Notes: a model not told the origin generated them from the letters alone. Shown: positions 16,776-26,700, counted from the stretch's first letter. The stretch is 58,223 nucleotides of DNA from Myxosarcina sp. GA_180221_E-2-1-MAG-40_15 (GCA_020692205.1 JAIMKV010000025.1:1-58223), one strand, 5' to 3'. Made by a program: numbers and translations.

Positions 16776-18080
16776 TTAAGCAAAATCAAATTCAACAACC
16801 AAATCACCATAATCTAGATCGCCACCATTAAGCGCATCTTCAAATCCGAGAATGTTTTCTCCCAAGCTACGAATATGTTCTGTGTTATCAGAGTTGGCGC
16901 CTAGGAAGGGGAAATACACAGCAGGATCGTTACTGCTGTCTCCATCTTCTAGCTGTTCAATTGTGCCGTCAACTACTAGGAAAGGTGCATAAATCGCACC
17001 GCCCGCCAACTCTGAGGTAAACTCGCTTGATGCTCCATTGATTCCATTGAGGCTGATATCAGAACGATTGGCGATCGCAGCTGCAGTATAATCTTCATCT
17101 CCTGGGGCGATCGTATTACCAGATACAGAATCAGTGACATTGCCTTGGGGGTCTACTTTGTAGAAACCAACGGTATTTTCCAACCCAGCATCTCGATCAA
17201 CAGTAAAGTTAATTGTAGAATCGTTGATGTCGTTAAGATCGAGCAGAGGCTGATAATTTTCCGTATGAGCGTCAATTTCTACATTGCGATCGCTGTCGTG
17301 AGAAACAATAGTTAATCCCTGTAAGTTAGCATTATCTGAAGCGATCTCACCCACACTAAACGCCATTCCCGTATCAAGATCGACAGTATATAAGGTAGAG
17401 TCAGAAACGGCAAAAGCAGCGTTGTCACCATTAGGAGAAGAAAGAATATCGAAACCGCCTAAAGTATCAAAATCAATTTCCAAATCTCCTACTGTTACCA
17501 ACGTTCCATCATTGGGTGGGTTTTGTAATACCAGGTCATTTAATAAAGTGTCGATGTTATATAGCTGAGTGCTATCCGTACCGTCAAAGGAATTGGTATA
17601 GGCAGCAGCAGTAATGTTAGGATTGACACCCTGATTAGCATCTCCTTCGGCAAAAGCCAAAGTACCATCAACGGTTACTTCTCCCGTGTCGACGTTAATC
17701 CGAAAGTTTTGGTCATTATCTCCGACTAGACGCAAGCGATCGGCAACAGGATTAAAGTCAAATCCCGATATTGTTCCCCCCTCAAAAGGCGTATCCAAAG
17801 TGCTGATATAGGTCACTGCACCGCTATCGGCATCGATCGTGTAGATATTATTAGCGGTAGTAATACCATAAATTAAACCATCTGCTGGGCGAGTATCAAT
17901 ACCTAGTAATGCCCCGTCAGCTCCCGTAACTGCTACTGAATCTGTATCTGTAGGGTTGCTCGGGTCAAAAGAGATTAAAGTGTTATTGTCAGTTAAAGCG
18001 ACAAATTTTGAGTCTAGAGCGACTTCAGGTATGGTTGGTTCTGAACCGTTGAGGGTGTTTGAATCTGCGGTGTATTGCAT
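16776..18080 (-). CDS. DUF4394 / DUF4114 two-domain protein
   Basis: A 434-residue, strongly acidic protein without a classic signal peptide. Residues 20-260 form a DUF4394 beta-propeller-like domain (LLGIDTRPADGLIYGIT, TISGFDFNPVADRLRLVGD, NQGVNPNITAAAYTNS). Residues 285-434 are a DUF4114 domain (FTVDRDAGLENTVGFYKVD, ending GDLDYGDLVVEFDF). In cyanobacteria DUF4114 sits at the C terminus of many exported, calcium-rich surface proteins, often secreted by type I export. It lies upstream of the ECF sigma gene on the same strand and could be its regulatory target; the role is unknown. Confidence 0.85.
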   Translation of the reverse strand: MQYTADSNTLNGSEPTIPEVALDSKFVALTDNNTLISFDPSNPTDTDSVAVTGADGALLGIDTRPADGLIYGITTANNIYTIDADSGAVTYISTLDTPFEGGTISGFDFNPVADRLRLVGDNDQNFRINVDTGEVTVDGTLAFAEGDANQGVNPNITAAAYTNSFDGTDSTQLYNIDTLLNDLVLQNPPNDGTLVTVGDLEIDFDTLGGFDILSSPNGDNAAFAVSDSTLYTVDLDTGMAFSVGEIASDNANLQGLTIVSHDSDRNVEIDAHTENYQPLLDLNDINDSTINFTVDRDAGLENTVGFYKVDPQGNVTDSVSGNTIAPGDEDYTAAAIANRSDISLNGINGASSEFTSELAGGAIYAPFLVVDGTIEQLEDGDSSNDPAVYFPFLGANSDNTEHIRSLGENILGFEDALNGGDLDYGDLVVEFDFA

Positions 18081-18413
18081 AAATTACTAATTTTTACGAT
18101 GTTTTTTGCATAGCGAAGCCAGCCCCATTCAATTAGTAAATAGGGCAAGCGATCTCCTTTTTATATAGCAGCCATAAAGCACTACAGCGCTTTTGACTGA
18201 CAAACCTGTATCCAGCTATGGGACTTAAGTTAATTGCCGTAACAACCCTAAAAGGTCTGAGTCACAAATAGTATTAGCTAATCAGCTATTCCCTGACTTT
18301 TGCCTAGTCCAGTGAGCCAAGTTAATACTGTTACGGCTGACAGAGATTAATTTTGCCCTGCCTGTATTATTAATACGCCAAAGTAACGAGATTGGATTCA
18401 GCTAAAATTTACA
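18081..18413. other. Intergenic region, nothing recognised
   Basis: A 333-base gap between two minus-strand genes. It must carry the promoter of the DUF4394 gene. I see no ORF, hairpin or consensus box that I would defend. Confidence 0.4.
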
Positions 18414-19856
18414 TTAATGAAAATCTGCTGCCCAAACCGCCATATAGATACGGTCTTGTTGATTACGCTGAATAATTCCTTCTAAGCCACCTGCGGTAAA
18501 GTTATGGGTAGCTTGTTGACGCTGATATACAGCTTTTAAACCTGGTTCGAGATCGGCGGGGAGTGTTTCTGCGGTTAATAGCGAATCTAGAGCAGAACGC
18601 ACTGCACTAAAGTTAGTTGAAGGGGGAACTGCTATTTCTGCCTGACGTAGTTCATTGGTTTGGCTGTCAAAGATATATCCCAGGTCAATTCCTTCAGCAA
18701 TAACATCTTCATAAGACCAAGCAATACTGTTTGCCCAAAAACCTGGTTGGCGCCAAACGGGTTCGCCCAAAGCTTGAAGAATTTTGTTTTCTTCAGTCCC
18801 AGGAGTGAAAATTACAGCTTGAAGCGCCTTATTTTTAGTTGCTAAAATTGTCGCTTGGGCATCATTCTCAATCTCAGCTTCAGTTGGCAGGGGCAATTGT
18901 GCTTGAGGTAAGTCGGCAAAATTTATTGGCGGTTGCTCATTTAGTTCCGCAGTTAGATAACGCCAACCAAGATACGACCCAGCAAGCTGCATCCCGATCA
19001 ATAGGCATATTCCCCATGATCTTGGATTAAATTTACTAGTATTGGCTTTAGTTGCAGATGATAGTTCCTCTGAATACTGCAACGCCGATCTCATCTCAGT
19101 GGCAGAGGCAAATCTTTGCTCGGTTTGAGGTGCGATCGCCCGCTTGATCACGGTCATGAGATTACGGCTAAAATAAGATTGATAATGCTCCAAATTAATA
19201 TTTTGAGGCGGTTTTCCTGTCAGCAGATGAATTGCCGTCAAACCCAAGCTATAAAGATCATTGTCATAGGCTGCTTGACCCATTGCTTGTTCTAAGGACA
19301 TATACCCAGGAGTTCCCACGATAATTTTCGGTTCACGGCGATCGCCAATTTGAGCAACACCAAAATCAATCAATACAGGTAGATTATCTTCTGACCGTAA
19401 AATAATATTATTGGGTTTGATATCGCGGTGAATAATCCCCAGGCGGTGAATACACTCTAAAACAGATAATAGGCTGAGTAAAATCTCTTTGGTTTCCGAC
19501 TCAGATAGCTGGTGCTGCTGGTGCAGCTTTTGTTCTAAGGTGATGCCTGAAATCCATTCCTGCACCAAATATAAAGCATCATGATCCCTAAAATAGCCGT
19601 AAAACTGACAAATTTGTGGGTGTTTGCCAGTCAGCTTGTTTAATATTTGTGCTTCTTGCCAAAACATAGATTCAATTGCTTGCTTTGCCTTGGCAGGACA
19701 CAAATTAAGACACAACTGTTTGACTACACATTTTCGATTTCCCACTAGGTCACTAGCTAAAAAGACTTGGGTATAATTGCTTTGAGCAATTAAGTCATGA
19801 AGATAATAGCGATTATTTAATAATTGACTGCTTAAATCTAAGCTAGAGTTGGTCAT
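18414..19856 (-). CDS. Membrane Ser/Thr protein kinase
   Basis: A 480-residue Hanks-type kinase. The catalytic lysine is Lys46 (KCVVKQL), the catalytic loop is HRDIKPNN with Asp145, and the DFG Asp is 164. The glycine-rich loop is degenerate (LIAQSNYTQVF, without GxGxxG), which is unusual. A single membrane helix at about 285-303 (GICLLIGMQLAGSYLGWRYL) leads to an extracytoplasmic domain of about 175 residues with an unassigned fold. It is monocistronic and probably senses an envelope signal. Confidence 0.9.
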   Translation of the reverse strand: MTNSSLDLSSQLLNNRYYLHDLIAQSNYTQVFLASDLVGNRKCVVKQLCLNLCPAKAKQAIESMFWQEAQILNKLTGKHPQICQFYGYFRDHDALYLVQEWISGITLEQKLHQQHQLSESETKEILLSLLSVLECIHRLGIIHRDIKPNNIILRSEDNLPVLIDFGVAQIGDRREPKIIVGTPGYMSLEQAMGQAAYDNDLYSLGLTAIHLLTGKPPQNINLEHYQSYFSRNLMTVIKRAIAPQTEQRFASATEMRSALQYSEELSSATKANTSKFNPRSWGICLLIGMQLAGSYLGWRYLTAELNEQPPINFADLPQAQLPLPTEAEIENDAQATILATKNKALQAVIFTPGTEENKILQALGEPVWRQPGFWANSIAWSYEDVIAEGIDLGYIFDSQTNELRQAEIAVPPSTNFSAVRSALDSLLTAETLPADLEPGLKAVYQRQQATHNFTAGGLEGIIQRNQQDRIYMAVWAADFH

Positions 19857-20002
19857 GTTTAACTTCGTATGGTCGCAATTCTAGTTGATGGCAATTGTGT
19901 TTACATTTAATTATTACGCTGATTAATCGCAATTGGATTGACTCAAAACAACTAAAATAAACCTGGCTGGTAAATATTTCTAGAAGCTGGTGATTGAAAT
20001 TG

Positions 20003-21286
20003 ATGAATGAAGAATTAGAATCCTTGCTTTACCTGGCATCTCGCCGAGGAATAAGCCATGCAGAAGTTTATCAGATCACATCCCAATCTCAACCAATTTT
20101 TTTTGAGGGGAATCGCCTCAAGCAACTAGAAAGTTCTCAATCTGTAGGTACAGCTTTAAGATTGTGGCAGGATAGTTGTCCTGGTTTGGCCGTGGCCTAT
20201 GGCAAAATTGAACCAGAATTATTAGTCGAGAAGGCGATCGCGCTATCGCAACTAAACGAACCTGAAATCATTGAATTAGCACCACCACGCCAGGCAATTC
20301 ACGATTTGACAGGGGTAACTGTTTCGGTAGCGGATCTGATCGAGTTAGGTAATCAAGCAATTACTAAACTACGAGAAGAATATCCTGATTTAGTTTGTTC
20401 GGCAGAATTAGAATTTGAACAAGAAACTACAACTTTAATCAATTCTCAGGGGTTGCACTGTCACTATAAAGAGTCTGGTTCTAGCTATTCTCTTGGTGTA
20501 GAGTTAGTCCGCGGGGAAGACTTTTTAGGTATTTATGACGGAGAATACAGTAAACAAAAACTCGATGTTGATCCAGTAATCGAGCAAATTATCCAGCGTT
20601 TGGATTGGGCAAAACGCAACGTTGCCCCACCTCAGGGGAAAGTTCCCGTATTACTTACTGCTAGTGCTGCAACCGTCCTTTGGAGTACTGTCGCATCGGC
20701 TTTAAATGGCCTGAGTGTTCAAGAAAAATCTTCTCCCTGGAGTAGTCGGCAACAAGAGTTGGTAGTTTCGGAACTAATTAGCTTATCGCAACAACCAAAC
20801 TTGCCGCCCTATGACTGTCCCTTTGATGATGAAGGAATGTCAACCCAGAAGCTAACTCTAATTGATCGAGGAGTATTAAATCAATTTTATTGCGATCGCA
20901 CTATTGCCAGGGAGTTAAACCTTAAACCTACAGGAAACGGCTTTCGTCCCGATTTAGATAGTTATCCTAGTCCCTCGTTGGTTAATTTGATTGTTGCACC
21001 AGGGAACAGTTCTTTTGCTGAGTTGCTTGCTAAACTAGATAACGGCATTATTGTCGATCAAATGCTTGGTGGTGATGCCGATATCAGTGGCGACTTCTCG
21101 GTTAATGTCGATCTTGGTTATCGAGTTAAGCATGGCAAAATAATCGGGCGAGTTAAAGATACGGCGATTGCCGGCAATGTTTATCAAATTTTAAACCAGG
21201 TAGTTGCCTTAGGCAGCGACTTAATTTGGAATGATTCTTGTTACACTCCTGCTTTAATCGTCGAAGGGATTTCTGTAGTGGGTTAG
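20003..21286 (+). CDS. TldD/PmbA family protein
   Basis: A 427-residue soluble protein of the TldD/PmbA (TldE) metalloprotease-type family. The N-terminal domain has RRGISHAEVYQ and the C-terminal domain has GFRPDLDSYPSPSLVNLIV and MLGGDADISGDFSVNV. TldD/TldE heterodimers degrade unfolded peptides and mature some modified peptides. The HExxxH zinc motif of TldD is not seen, so I regard it as the TldE/PmbA type. I chose ATG 20003. Its TldD partner is not in the window. Confidence 0.85.
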   Translation: MNEELESLLYLASRRGISHAEVYQITSQSQPIFFEGNRLKQLESSQSVGTALRLWQDSCPGLAVAYGKIEPELLVEKAIALSQLNEPEIIELAPPRQAIHDLTGVTVSVADLIELGNQAITKLREEYPDLVCSAELEFEQETTTLINSQGLHCHYKESGSSYSLGVELVRGEDFLGIYDGEYSKQKLDVDPVIEQIIQRLDWAKRNVAPPQGKVPVLLTASAATVLWSTVASALNGLSVQEKSSPWSSRQQELVVSELISLSQQPNLPPYDCPFDDEGMSTQKLTLIDRGVLNQFYCDRTIARELNLKPTGNGFRPDLDSYPSPSLVNLIVAPGNSSFAELLAKLDNGIIVDQMLGGDADISGDFSVNVDLGYRVKHGKIIGRVKDTAIAGNVYQILNQVVALGSDLIWNDSCYTPALIVEGISVVG

Positions 21287-21320
21287 TGATTAAATGCTCA
21301 TCGCAGTTTTCACTTCTCAA

Positions 21321-21375
21321 GATTTATTACCTAGTGCGATCGCCTGTGAGTAAAGCAATAGACTAGTAGATACAA
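21321..21375. repeat. 55-bp direct repeat, left copy
   Basis: This is similar in direct orientation to 21734-21788, with both copies carrying GATTTATT, GTGCGATCGC, TGTGAG and CTAGTAG. The copies flank the toxin remnants between them. Confidence 0.7.
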
Positions 21376-21408
21376 TTGTGCAGCAATGCTTGAGCGCGAA
21401 GACAACTT

Positions 21409-21465
21409 ATGGCTCTTAAACGCGGTGATGTTTGGTTGCTAGACCTGTCGCTTATCATAAAATAA
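21409..21465 (+). pseudogene. MazF/PemK-type toxin remnant, N-terminal part
   Basis: A short frame starting MALKRGDVWLLDLS, the conserved N terminus of MazF/PemK ribonuclease toxins, followed at once by unrelated sequence and a stop at 21463-21465. Only 18 codons remain. It is a clear relic and not functional. Confidence 0.6.
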
Positions 21466-21509
21466 AAAGTACAATCGTATCCAGGTAAGATAAAAACTAT
21501 CTTTTCTGA

Positions 21510-21701
21510 GTAATACTGTATCTATTCAACAAGTTATTGAAGATTTTGAAACCTCATAAATTAAGTGGTCACTTGGAAGGTTTATGGGCTTGTTCTGTAG
21601 CTTATGATTCTCGAATTGTCTATACTTTTAGACGAGAGCGAGATACAGATAAGGAAGCAATCCTATTGATTGATATTGGAACTCATGACGAGGTGTATTA
21701 A
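21510..21701 (+). pseudogene. RelE-family (YafQ/RelE-like) toxin C-terminal remnant
   Basis: A 63-codon frame with no usable start reads LKPHKLSGHLEGLWACSVAY and ends EAILLIDIGTHDEVY. This matches the C-terminal half of RelE-type mRNA interferases of cyanobacteria. A stop codon directly upstream (21507-21509) shows that the N-terminal half is lost. No antitoxin remains. Confidence 0.6.
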
Positions 21702-21733
21702 AAAACTTAGGTGTATCCTACTCTAATTCTAAG

Positions 21734-21788
21734 GATTTATTGCCTGGTGCGATCGCTTGTGAGCAAAGCAATAAACTAGTAGCTACAG
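21734..21788. repeat. 55-bp direct repeat, right copy
   Basis: Direct repeat of 21321-21375. The segment between the two holds the MazF and RelE remnants. Confidence 0.7.
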
Positions 21789-21902
21789 TATAGTACTAGT
21801 CAATACTTATATTTTGAAGTGGACGGAACAGAATTTTCATAACAAACTAGATGGTTGCAGAAAATTTCTAAAATGTTAAGTGTGGGATGAATAATTTAAG
21901 TA

Positions 21903-22952
21903 ATGGAAATTATTTCTTTATTTTCAGGGTGTGGAGGATTAGATTTAGGTTTCTCCCGAGCAAAATTCAAGATTATCTGGGCAAATGAATATGATAAGTC
22001 TATTTGGAACACTTACGAATTAAATCATCCTCAAACTACTTTAGATCGCAGAGATATTAGAGATATTAATTCTTCAGAAATACCCGAATGCTTGGGAATT
22101 ATTGGCGGACCACCATGTCAAAGTTGGAGTGAAGCAGGTGCAGGCCGGGGAATTAATGATTCTCGCGGGCAATTATTTCATGACTATATCAGAATTGTTG
22201 AAGATAAACAGCCTCTTTTCTTCTTAGCTGAAAATGTTAGCGGTATTTTAGCCCAAAGACATACAAAAGCTTTTACTAATATATTAAATCAATTTAGAAA
22301 TATAGGATACGAAGTTTCTTATCAACTTTTAAATGCTAATAATTTTGGTGTTCCGCAAGATAGACGAAGAGTAATTATTGTTGGATATCATCATAAACTA
22401 GATGGTATTTTTAATTTCCCATCAGCCGTTAAGCCTGGTTTAAAAATCAAAGATGCTATATATGATTTAAGATTAATCGAACCAATTAGAATAAAAGATA
22501 AGCTTAATAAAACATGTAAAGTAGTTCCAAATCATGAATATTTAGATACAAGCTTTTCTAGTATTTACATGTCTAGAAATAGAGTGAGAAGTTGGGAAGA
22601 ACCATCTTTTACTATTCAAGCTGGAGGAAGACACGCGCCTTTACATCCTCAAGCTAATAAAATGATTTTTTTTGAGAAAGATCAAAGAATCTTTGATCCT
22701 TTATCTCTTAAGCCATATCGTCGATTATCTGTCAGAGAATGTGCCAGAATACAAACATTTGCTGATAATTTTATTTTTAAATATGACCAGATAAATAATG
22801 GCTATAAAATGGTTGGTAATGCTGTACCCGTTAATTTGGCATATATTCTAGCTCAAAAAATATTTATAGATATTCAAGAATATTTGACTACAGGAACTTG
22901 TAATAATTTACGCAAGCTGGAAGATGCCAAACAATTAACTTTGCTTAATTAA
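21903..22952 (+). CDS. Cytosine-C5 DNA methyltransferase, HaeIII-like
   Basis: A 349-residue m5C methyltransferase. Motif I is [11 protein letters not shown] (7-17), motif IV is GGPPCQSWS with catalytic Cys72, motif VI is ENVSG, motif VIII is QDRRR, motif IX is [10 protein letters not shown] and motif X is [11 protein letters not shown]. The target region [20 protein letters not shown] and the flanks closely resemble what I remember of M.HaeIII, so GGCC is the likely target. No restriction enzyme gene is adjacent, so it looks like an orphan. The gene is more AT-rich than its neighbours, suggesting transfer. Its last 18 bases overlap the dnaE-N gene tail to tail. Confidence 0.9.
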   Translation: MEIISLFSGCGGLDLGFSRAKFKIIWANEYDKSIWNTYELNHPQTTLDRRDIRDINSSEIPECLGIIGGPPCQSWSEAGAGRGINDSRGQLFHDYIRIVEDKQPLFFLAENVSGILAQRHTKAFTNILNQFRNIGYEVSYQLLNANNFGVPQDRRRVIIVGYHHKLDGIFNFPSAVKPGLKIKDAIYDLRLIEPIRIKDKLNKTCKVVPNHEYLDTSFSSIYMSRNRVRSWEEPSFTIQAGGRHAPLHPQANKMIFFEKDQRIFDPLSLKPYRRLSVRECARIQTFADNFIFKYDQINNGYKMVGNAVPVNLAYILAQKIFIDIQEYLTTGTCNNLRKLEDAKQLTLLN

Positions 22953-23288
22953 ATGCAGATTGCTAGTTAATACTGATACTTTCAATTCATTCGGTTTTAA
23001 TTCCAATAAATCTAAACCTTTTTCAAATATTTCATCAATAGGTAGCATTTGCCCATCAGAGGTCATAAATTTATGATCTTTAGTAGCTTTAATTGTTGCA
23101 CCATTAGCTAAAGTATATTCAAATATTTCTTGCGTACCGCGATCGTGCCATTGAACAATTGGTTGAGTATAAACAAAGCCGTGGCGATCGACACTATAAA
23201 TCGAACATTTTATTTGCGATTCGACAATTTTGCCAATAGGTAGCGCACCATACTCAACAGTATACACTTCCGTGTCATAACTTAGACA
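22935..23288 (-). other. Split DnaE intein, N-terminal half (Int-N)
   Basis: It encodes 117 residues beginning with the splicing nucleophile Cys (codon 23286-23288), with block B TKDHKF (Thr and His conserved). This length lies between the Int-N halves of Npu (about 102) and Ssp (about 123), as I recall them. The extra tail ([10 protein letters not shown]) overlaps the methyltransferase gene. Confidence 0.95.
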
Positions 23289-25667
23289 ATATTCGGCAAA
23301 TAAGACCATCTGATCGAATAGTTCGTTAGCTAATTCTTTTCTCACCCCGTTTTTAGCCGAACCATCAATAAACTTCTCCCGATGCTTTTCCATTTCGGCT
23401 AATTTCTTCTTACCCATACAGCGACGAAGTAGATCGGCTTCGCCCAACGAATAGCCTGCCAATTCTTGAGCAATTTTCATAATTTGCTCTTGATATACAA
23501 TCACGCCATAGGTTTCTTTAAGAATTGATTCTAATAAAGGATGTTGATAACTAACCTTTTCTCTGCCATGTTTGCGATTAATAAAAATTGGAATTAATCC
23601 TGCATCTAATGGTCCTGGACGATAGAGAGCGGAAATGGAGGAAATATCTTCAATACCTGAAGGTTTTAAGTCTCTGGTAATCTGCTTCATGCCATCAGAT
23701 TCTAGTTGAAAAATACCTTCTAAGTTTCCCGCACGGAACAGTTTATGAGTCTCTTGAATATCTGCTGGCAGTTTCTTTTGCTTGCCTTTAGCCATGATTT
23801 CTAAAGCTTTTTTCTCATCCAAAGGTATTTGATCTAAATCGAGAGTAATCCCTTTAGTTTTTTGAACTAAACCTGCCGCCCGTTGGATCGTCGTCAAATT
23901 TTTTAAGCCTAAAAAGTCCATTTTTAATAGACCTAAAGCTTCAATATCCTCCATATAATATTGAGTAATTACTGACCCGTCATTATTTTTTTGTAGAGGG
24001 ACAATTTCATCTAAAGGCTGGGAAGAAATTACCACGCCAGCAGCATGAACGCCAAAGGTTTTATTAGTACCTTCAATCCGAATCGCCATATCAACCCAGT
24101 TGCGAACTTTAACCGAACCAACTTCTTCTTTGTTATCGTTATAAACTTTGACGCTTTCGCTTTCGTACGCCTGTTTAAAAGCAGGTTCTGGAGTACCATC
24201 CGAGATCATCACCTGAAGTTTGGTTGGTTTACCCCGCACTACGGGAATCATCTTGGCAATACGATTTTGCTCGCCAAAGTCGATGCCTAATACCCGCCCT
24301 ACATCTTTTAATACCGCTTTAGAAGTCATGCGGTTGAAGGTAATAATTTGAGCAACGTTAGCTTCACCGTACTTGTTTGTAACGTATTTAATCATATCGC
24401 CACGGCGATCAGGACAGAAATCTGTATCCACATCAGGCATCGATTTGCGTTCGGGATTAAGAAACCGCTCAAATAATAAGCCGTGATGGATTGGATCGAT
24501 GTTAGTGATTTTAAGACAATATGCCACTAATGAACCTGCTGCGCTTCCCCTACCTGGCCCAACAGGGATTTGATTATCCCTAGCGTATTTAATATAGTCC
24601 CAAACTACCAAAAAGTAGGTGGAAAAACCTTTTTCTTGCATTACTTTGAGTTCAACCTCAAGCCGTTGCATGTATACAGGATCGACTTCGTTATGATTAC
24701 GGCATTTAAGTCTTTCGAGTAATCCTTGGCGCGTAACTTCTTCTAAATAACTATCAGCAGTATGCCCGGCAGGAACGGGATAATCTGGAATACGGGGTTC
24801 CCCTAAAATATTGTAAGGCTGAATTTTATCAGCAACTTCTAGAGTATTAGCGATCGCTTCTTCGATTACATCATCCTCTAGGTGATCGCGAAACAGCAGC
24901 CTCATCTCCGCCGCAGATTTAAGGTACTCTGTACCGCTATAGCGCAGCCTTTTGTCATCGGTAATTCGTTTCTGGGTAAGGATGCATAATAGCGCGTCAT
25001 GGGCTTCTACGTCATAGCAAGAAATAAAGTGAGAGTCGTTAGTTGCCACAATCTTAATCCCTAGTTTACGAGCAATATTGACAATTGCTACGTTCACCAT
25101 GCGATCTTCTGGCGAACCATGATCCTGAATCTCTAAGTAATAATCATCGCCAAATACATCTTGATACCATTTAGCTACCTTCTCGGCATGGGCTAAATCT
25201 CCTTTTAAAATCGCTTGGGGTACTTCTCCTCCCAAACAAGCACTAGTGACAATTAAATCTTCGTGATATTGCTTCAATAACTCTTTGTTAATACAGGGAC
25301 GAGCAAAGATACCGCTACCCTGATAGCCTTTGAGATGCGAAATAGTGGTTAGCTTGACTAAGTTTTTATATCCTTGAGTATTCTTGGCTAACACCACCTG
25401 ATGATATTTTCGGTGACGTTTTTTCTTTTCTGTAATATTGACTTCGATATCGCCATTAATTACATACATTTCATTGCCAATAATTGGCTTAATACCTTTG
25501 TTGCGACAGACTTTAATCAGTTCGATCGCCCCATACATTACCCCATGATCGGTTAGAGCGATCGCTGGCATATCTAATTCTAAAGCGCGATCGATTAACT
25601 GAGGTATTTGAGATGCACCATCGAGTAAGCTATAGTCGCTATGGATATGTAAGCCAACAAAAGACAT
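22935..25667 (-). CDS. dnaE: DNA polymerase III alpha subunit, N-terminal half with split intein DnaE-N
   Basis: A 910-residue chain. The PHP domain starts with [12 protein letters not shown] and LTDHG; the polymerase core has GRGSAAGS near 372, PDVDTDF with Asp412 and Asp414, and [11 protein letters not shown]. The extein ends at residue 793 (FAEY). Residue Cys794 starts an intein N-half of 117 residues ([36 protein letters not shown]). The chain is therefore not truncated by error: a separate dnaE-C gene elsewhere supplies the C-half and trans-splicing joins them. Confidence 0.96.
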   Translation of the reverse strand: MSFVGLHIHSDYSLLDGASQIPQLIDRALELDMPAIALTDHGVMYGAIELIKVCRNKGIKPIIGNEMYVINGDIEVNITEKKKRHRKYHQVVLAKNTQGYKNLVKLTTISHLKGYQGSGIFARPCINKELLKQYHEDLIVTSACLGGEVPQAILKGDLAHAEKVAKWYQDVFGDDYYLEIQDHGSPEDRMVNVAIVNIARKLGIKIVATNDSHFISCYDVEAHDALLCILTQKRITDDKRLRYSGTEYLKSAAEMRLLFRDHLEDDVIEEAIANTLEVADKIQPYNILGEPRIPDYPVPAGHTADSYLEEVTRQGLLERLKCRNHNEVDPVYMQRLEVELKVMQEKGFSTYFLVVWDYIKYARDNQIPVGPGRGSAAGSLVAYCLKITNIDPIHHGLLFERFLNPERKSMPDVDTDFCPDRRGDMIKYVTNKYGEANVAQIITFNRMTSKAVLKDVGRVLGIDFGEQNRIAKMIPVVRGKPTKLQVMISDGTPEPAFKQAYESESVKVYNDNKEEVGSVKVRNWVDMAIRIEGTNKTFGVHAAGVVISSQPLDEIVPLQKNNDGSVITQYYMEDIEALGLLKMDFLGLKNLTTIQRAAGLVQKTKGITLDLDQIPLDEKKALEIMAKGKQKKLPADIQETHKLFRAGNLEGIFQLESDGMKQITRDLKPSGIEDISSISALYRPGPLDAGLIPIFINRKHGREKVSYQHPLLESILKETYGVIVYQEQIMKIAQELAGYSLGEADLLRRCMGKKKLAEMEKHREKFIDGSAKNGVRKELANELFDQMVLFAEYCLSYDTEVYTVEYGALPIGKIVESQIKCSIYSVDRHGFVYTQPIVQWHDRGTQEIFEYTLANGATIKATKDHKFMTSDGQMLPIDEIFEKGLDLLELKPNELKVSVLTSNLHLIKQS

Positions 25668-25772
25668 AAATCATTTAACGCTCAACAGTAAACAGTTATT
25701 AATTATCAATGATTTTTGCTGTTCATGGGGATAAGAAGTGAAGATATTTAAGATTGACGAAGTCAGAGTCAG

Positions 25773-25816
25773 CCCCGTCGTTTAACACCCCAAGGCGATG
25801 GGTGCAAGCGGCGGGG
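25773..25816. ncRNA. Nested stable hairpin, possible IS200/IS605-type right-end or omega-RNA remnant
   Basis: CCCCGTCG (25773-25780) pairs with CGGCGGGG (25809-25816), and CACCC (25786-25790) with GGGTG (25800-25804) inside it. TTT follows. This strong GC-rich bipartite hairpin lies alone, without tnpB or tnpA. It resembles structured ends of cyanobacterial IS200/IS605 elements that I remember, but identity is not proven. Confidence 0.3.
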
Positions 25817-25886
25817 TTTCTCTAACCGTCTATGGCGATTGCTCTAGGCATTTTATCCTAATAATTATTTAATATTTAAAATTACC

Positions 25887-25915
25887 AAGGCGCAAATAGT
25901 AATAGTTTGCGCCTT
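25887..25915 (-). terminator. Hairpin terminator of the helical-bundle gene
   Basis: Perfect 10-bp arms AAGGCGCAAA and TTTGCGCCTT with a 9-base loop, followed on the minus strand by a modest T-run. It lies 28 bases past the stop of the gene at 25943. Confidence 0.65.
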
Positions 25916-25942
25916 TGAATTAGCCAATTTAATTATTGAGAA

Positions 25943-26518
25943 TTATTCAGTTAGTCCACCAAATGCGCCTTTTAAAGCGGCGATCGCATCATCAGCAGCA
26001 CCCCAAATGTTAGCTTCAGGTTCTTCTCCAACTAGTTCACGCACACCATAATAGTAAATAATAGTTTTTAGCTGTTCTTGATGAGCGCGGTTTTTAAAAT
26101 TCACTTTATTAATGGGGTCAATTGATTTTTGTAGCACACCATCAGTTGCTTGTGCTGCTTTATGGATCAATAAACCTGTCATAACTAACTGGTGTTTTAA
26201 ACCTTCATGTTGCAGAATTTTTTCATACAGATCAAGCTGGGTTCCTGACATGATTTCTTCAATCTTTTGAGACATATTAGTCACTGTATCGCTTGGCTCA
26301 GAAGACACTTCTAATTCTACCATGGCTTCATCAAGCGCCGTGATACTTTTGCGATCATCTTCCAACATATCAGTGATTGCTTTAGTAGCTCTTTCATTGC
26401 CTTGGGTTGCTTGTAATAGCTTTTCTTCATTAGAAATCATCAAGTTTTGCAGCACCTTCATGTCTGCTAATTTGGTAGCGATCGCCTTTTTTTGAGTTGC
26501 ATCTAATGTAGCTGCCAT
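25943..26518 (-). CDS. Putative hemerythrin/ferritin-like four-helix-bundle protein
   Basis: A 191-residue, soluble, almost all-helical protein. Candidate metal ligands are SNEEKLLQ near 30, QHEGLKHQLVMTGLLIHKAA near 103-121 and NRAHQEQLK near 143, a His/Glu arrangement as in hemerythrin HHE or ferritin-like bundles. The full set of family ligands is not clear from reading alone. It is abundant-protein-like and has its own terminator. Function is unassigned: iron or oxygen binding is plausible. Confidence 0.5.
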   Translation of the reverse strand: MAATLDATQKKAIATKLADMKVLQNLMISNEEKLLQATQGNERATKAITDMLEDDRKSITALDEAMVELEVSSEPSDTVTNMSQKIEEIMSGTQLDLYEKILQHEGLKHQLVMTGLLIHKAAQATDGVLQKSIDPINKVNFKNRAHQEQLKTIIYYYGVRELVGEEPEANIWGAADDAIAALKGAFGGLTE

Positions 26519-26700
26519 AGTTATATATTGCTCCTATTAAAACCGTATTGCTGAATATCTACAGTGTTACGTGAAATTCCAGCACAAGCATCTAACTTAC
26601 GGTTGATCGCAGATAATAGATGGTTTTTATGCCTCTGGGAGGAGGGAAAAGACGCTGTCAATGCTGTTTACCTCAATTTGTAGACTTTTAATCAAACCAT

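Noticed and set aside
22935-25667. dnaE as a truncated or broken gene
   Set aside because: It ends at the known split-intein site with an intact Int-N, so it is a natural half-gene.
25253-25941. Intergenic small RNA other than the nested hairpin
   Set aside because: No promoter or conserved motif visible around the hairpin; kept as a low-confidence call only.
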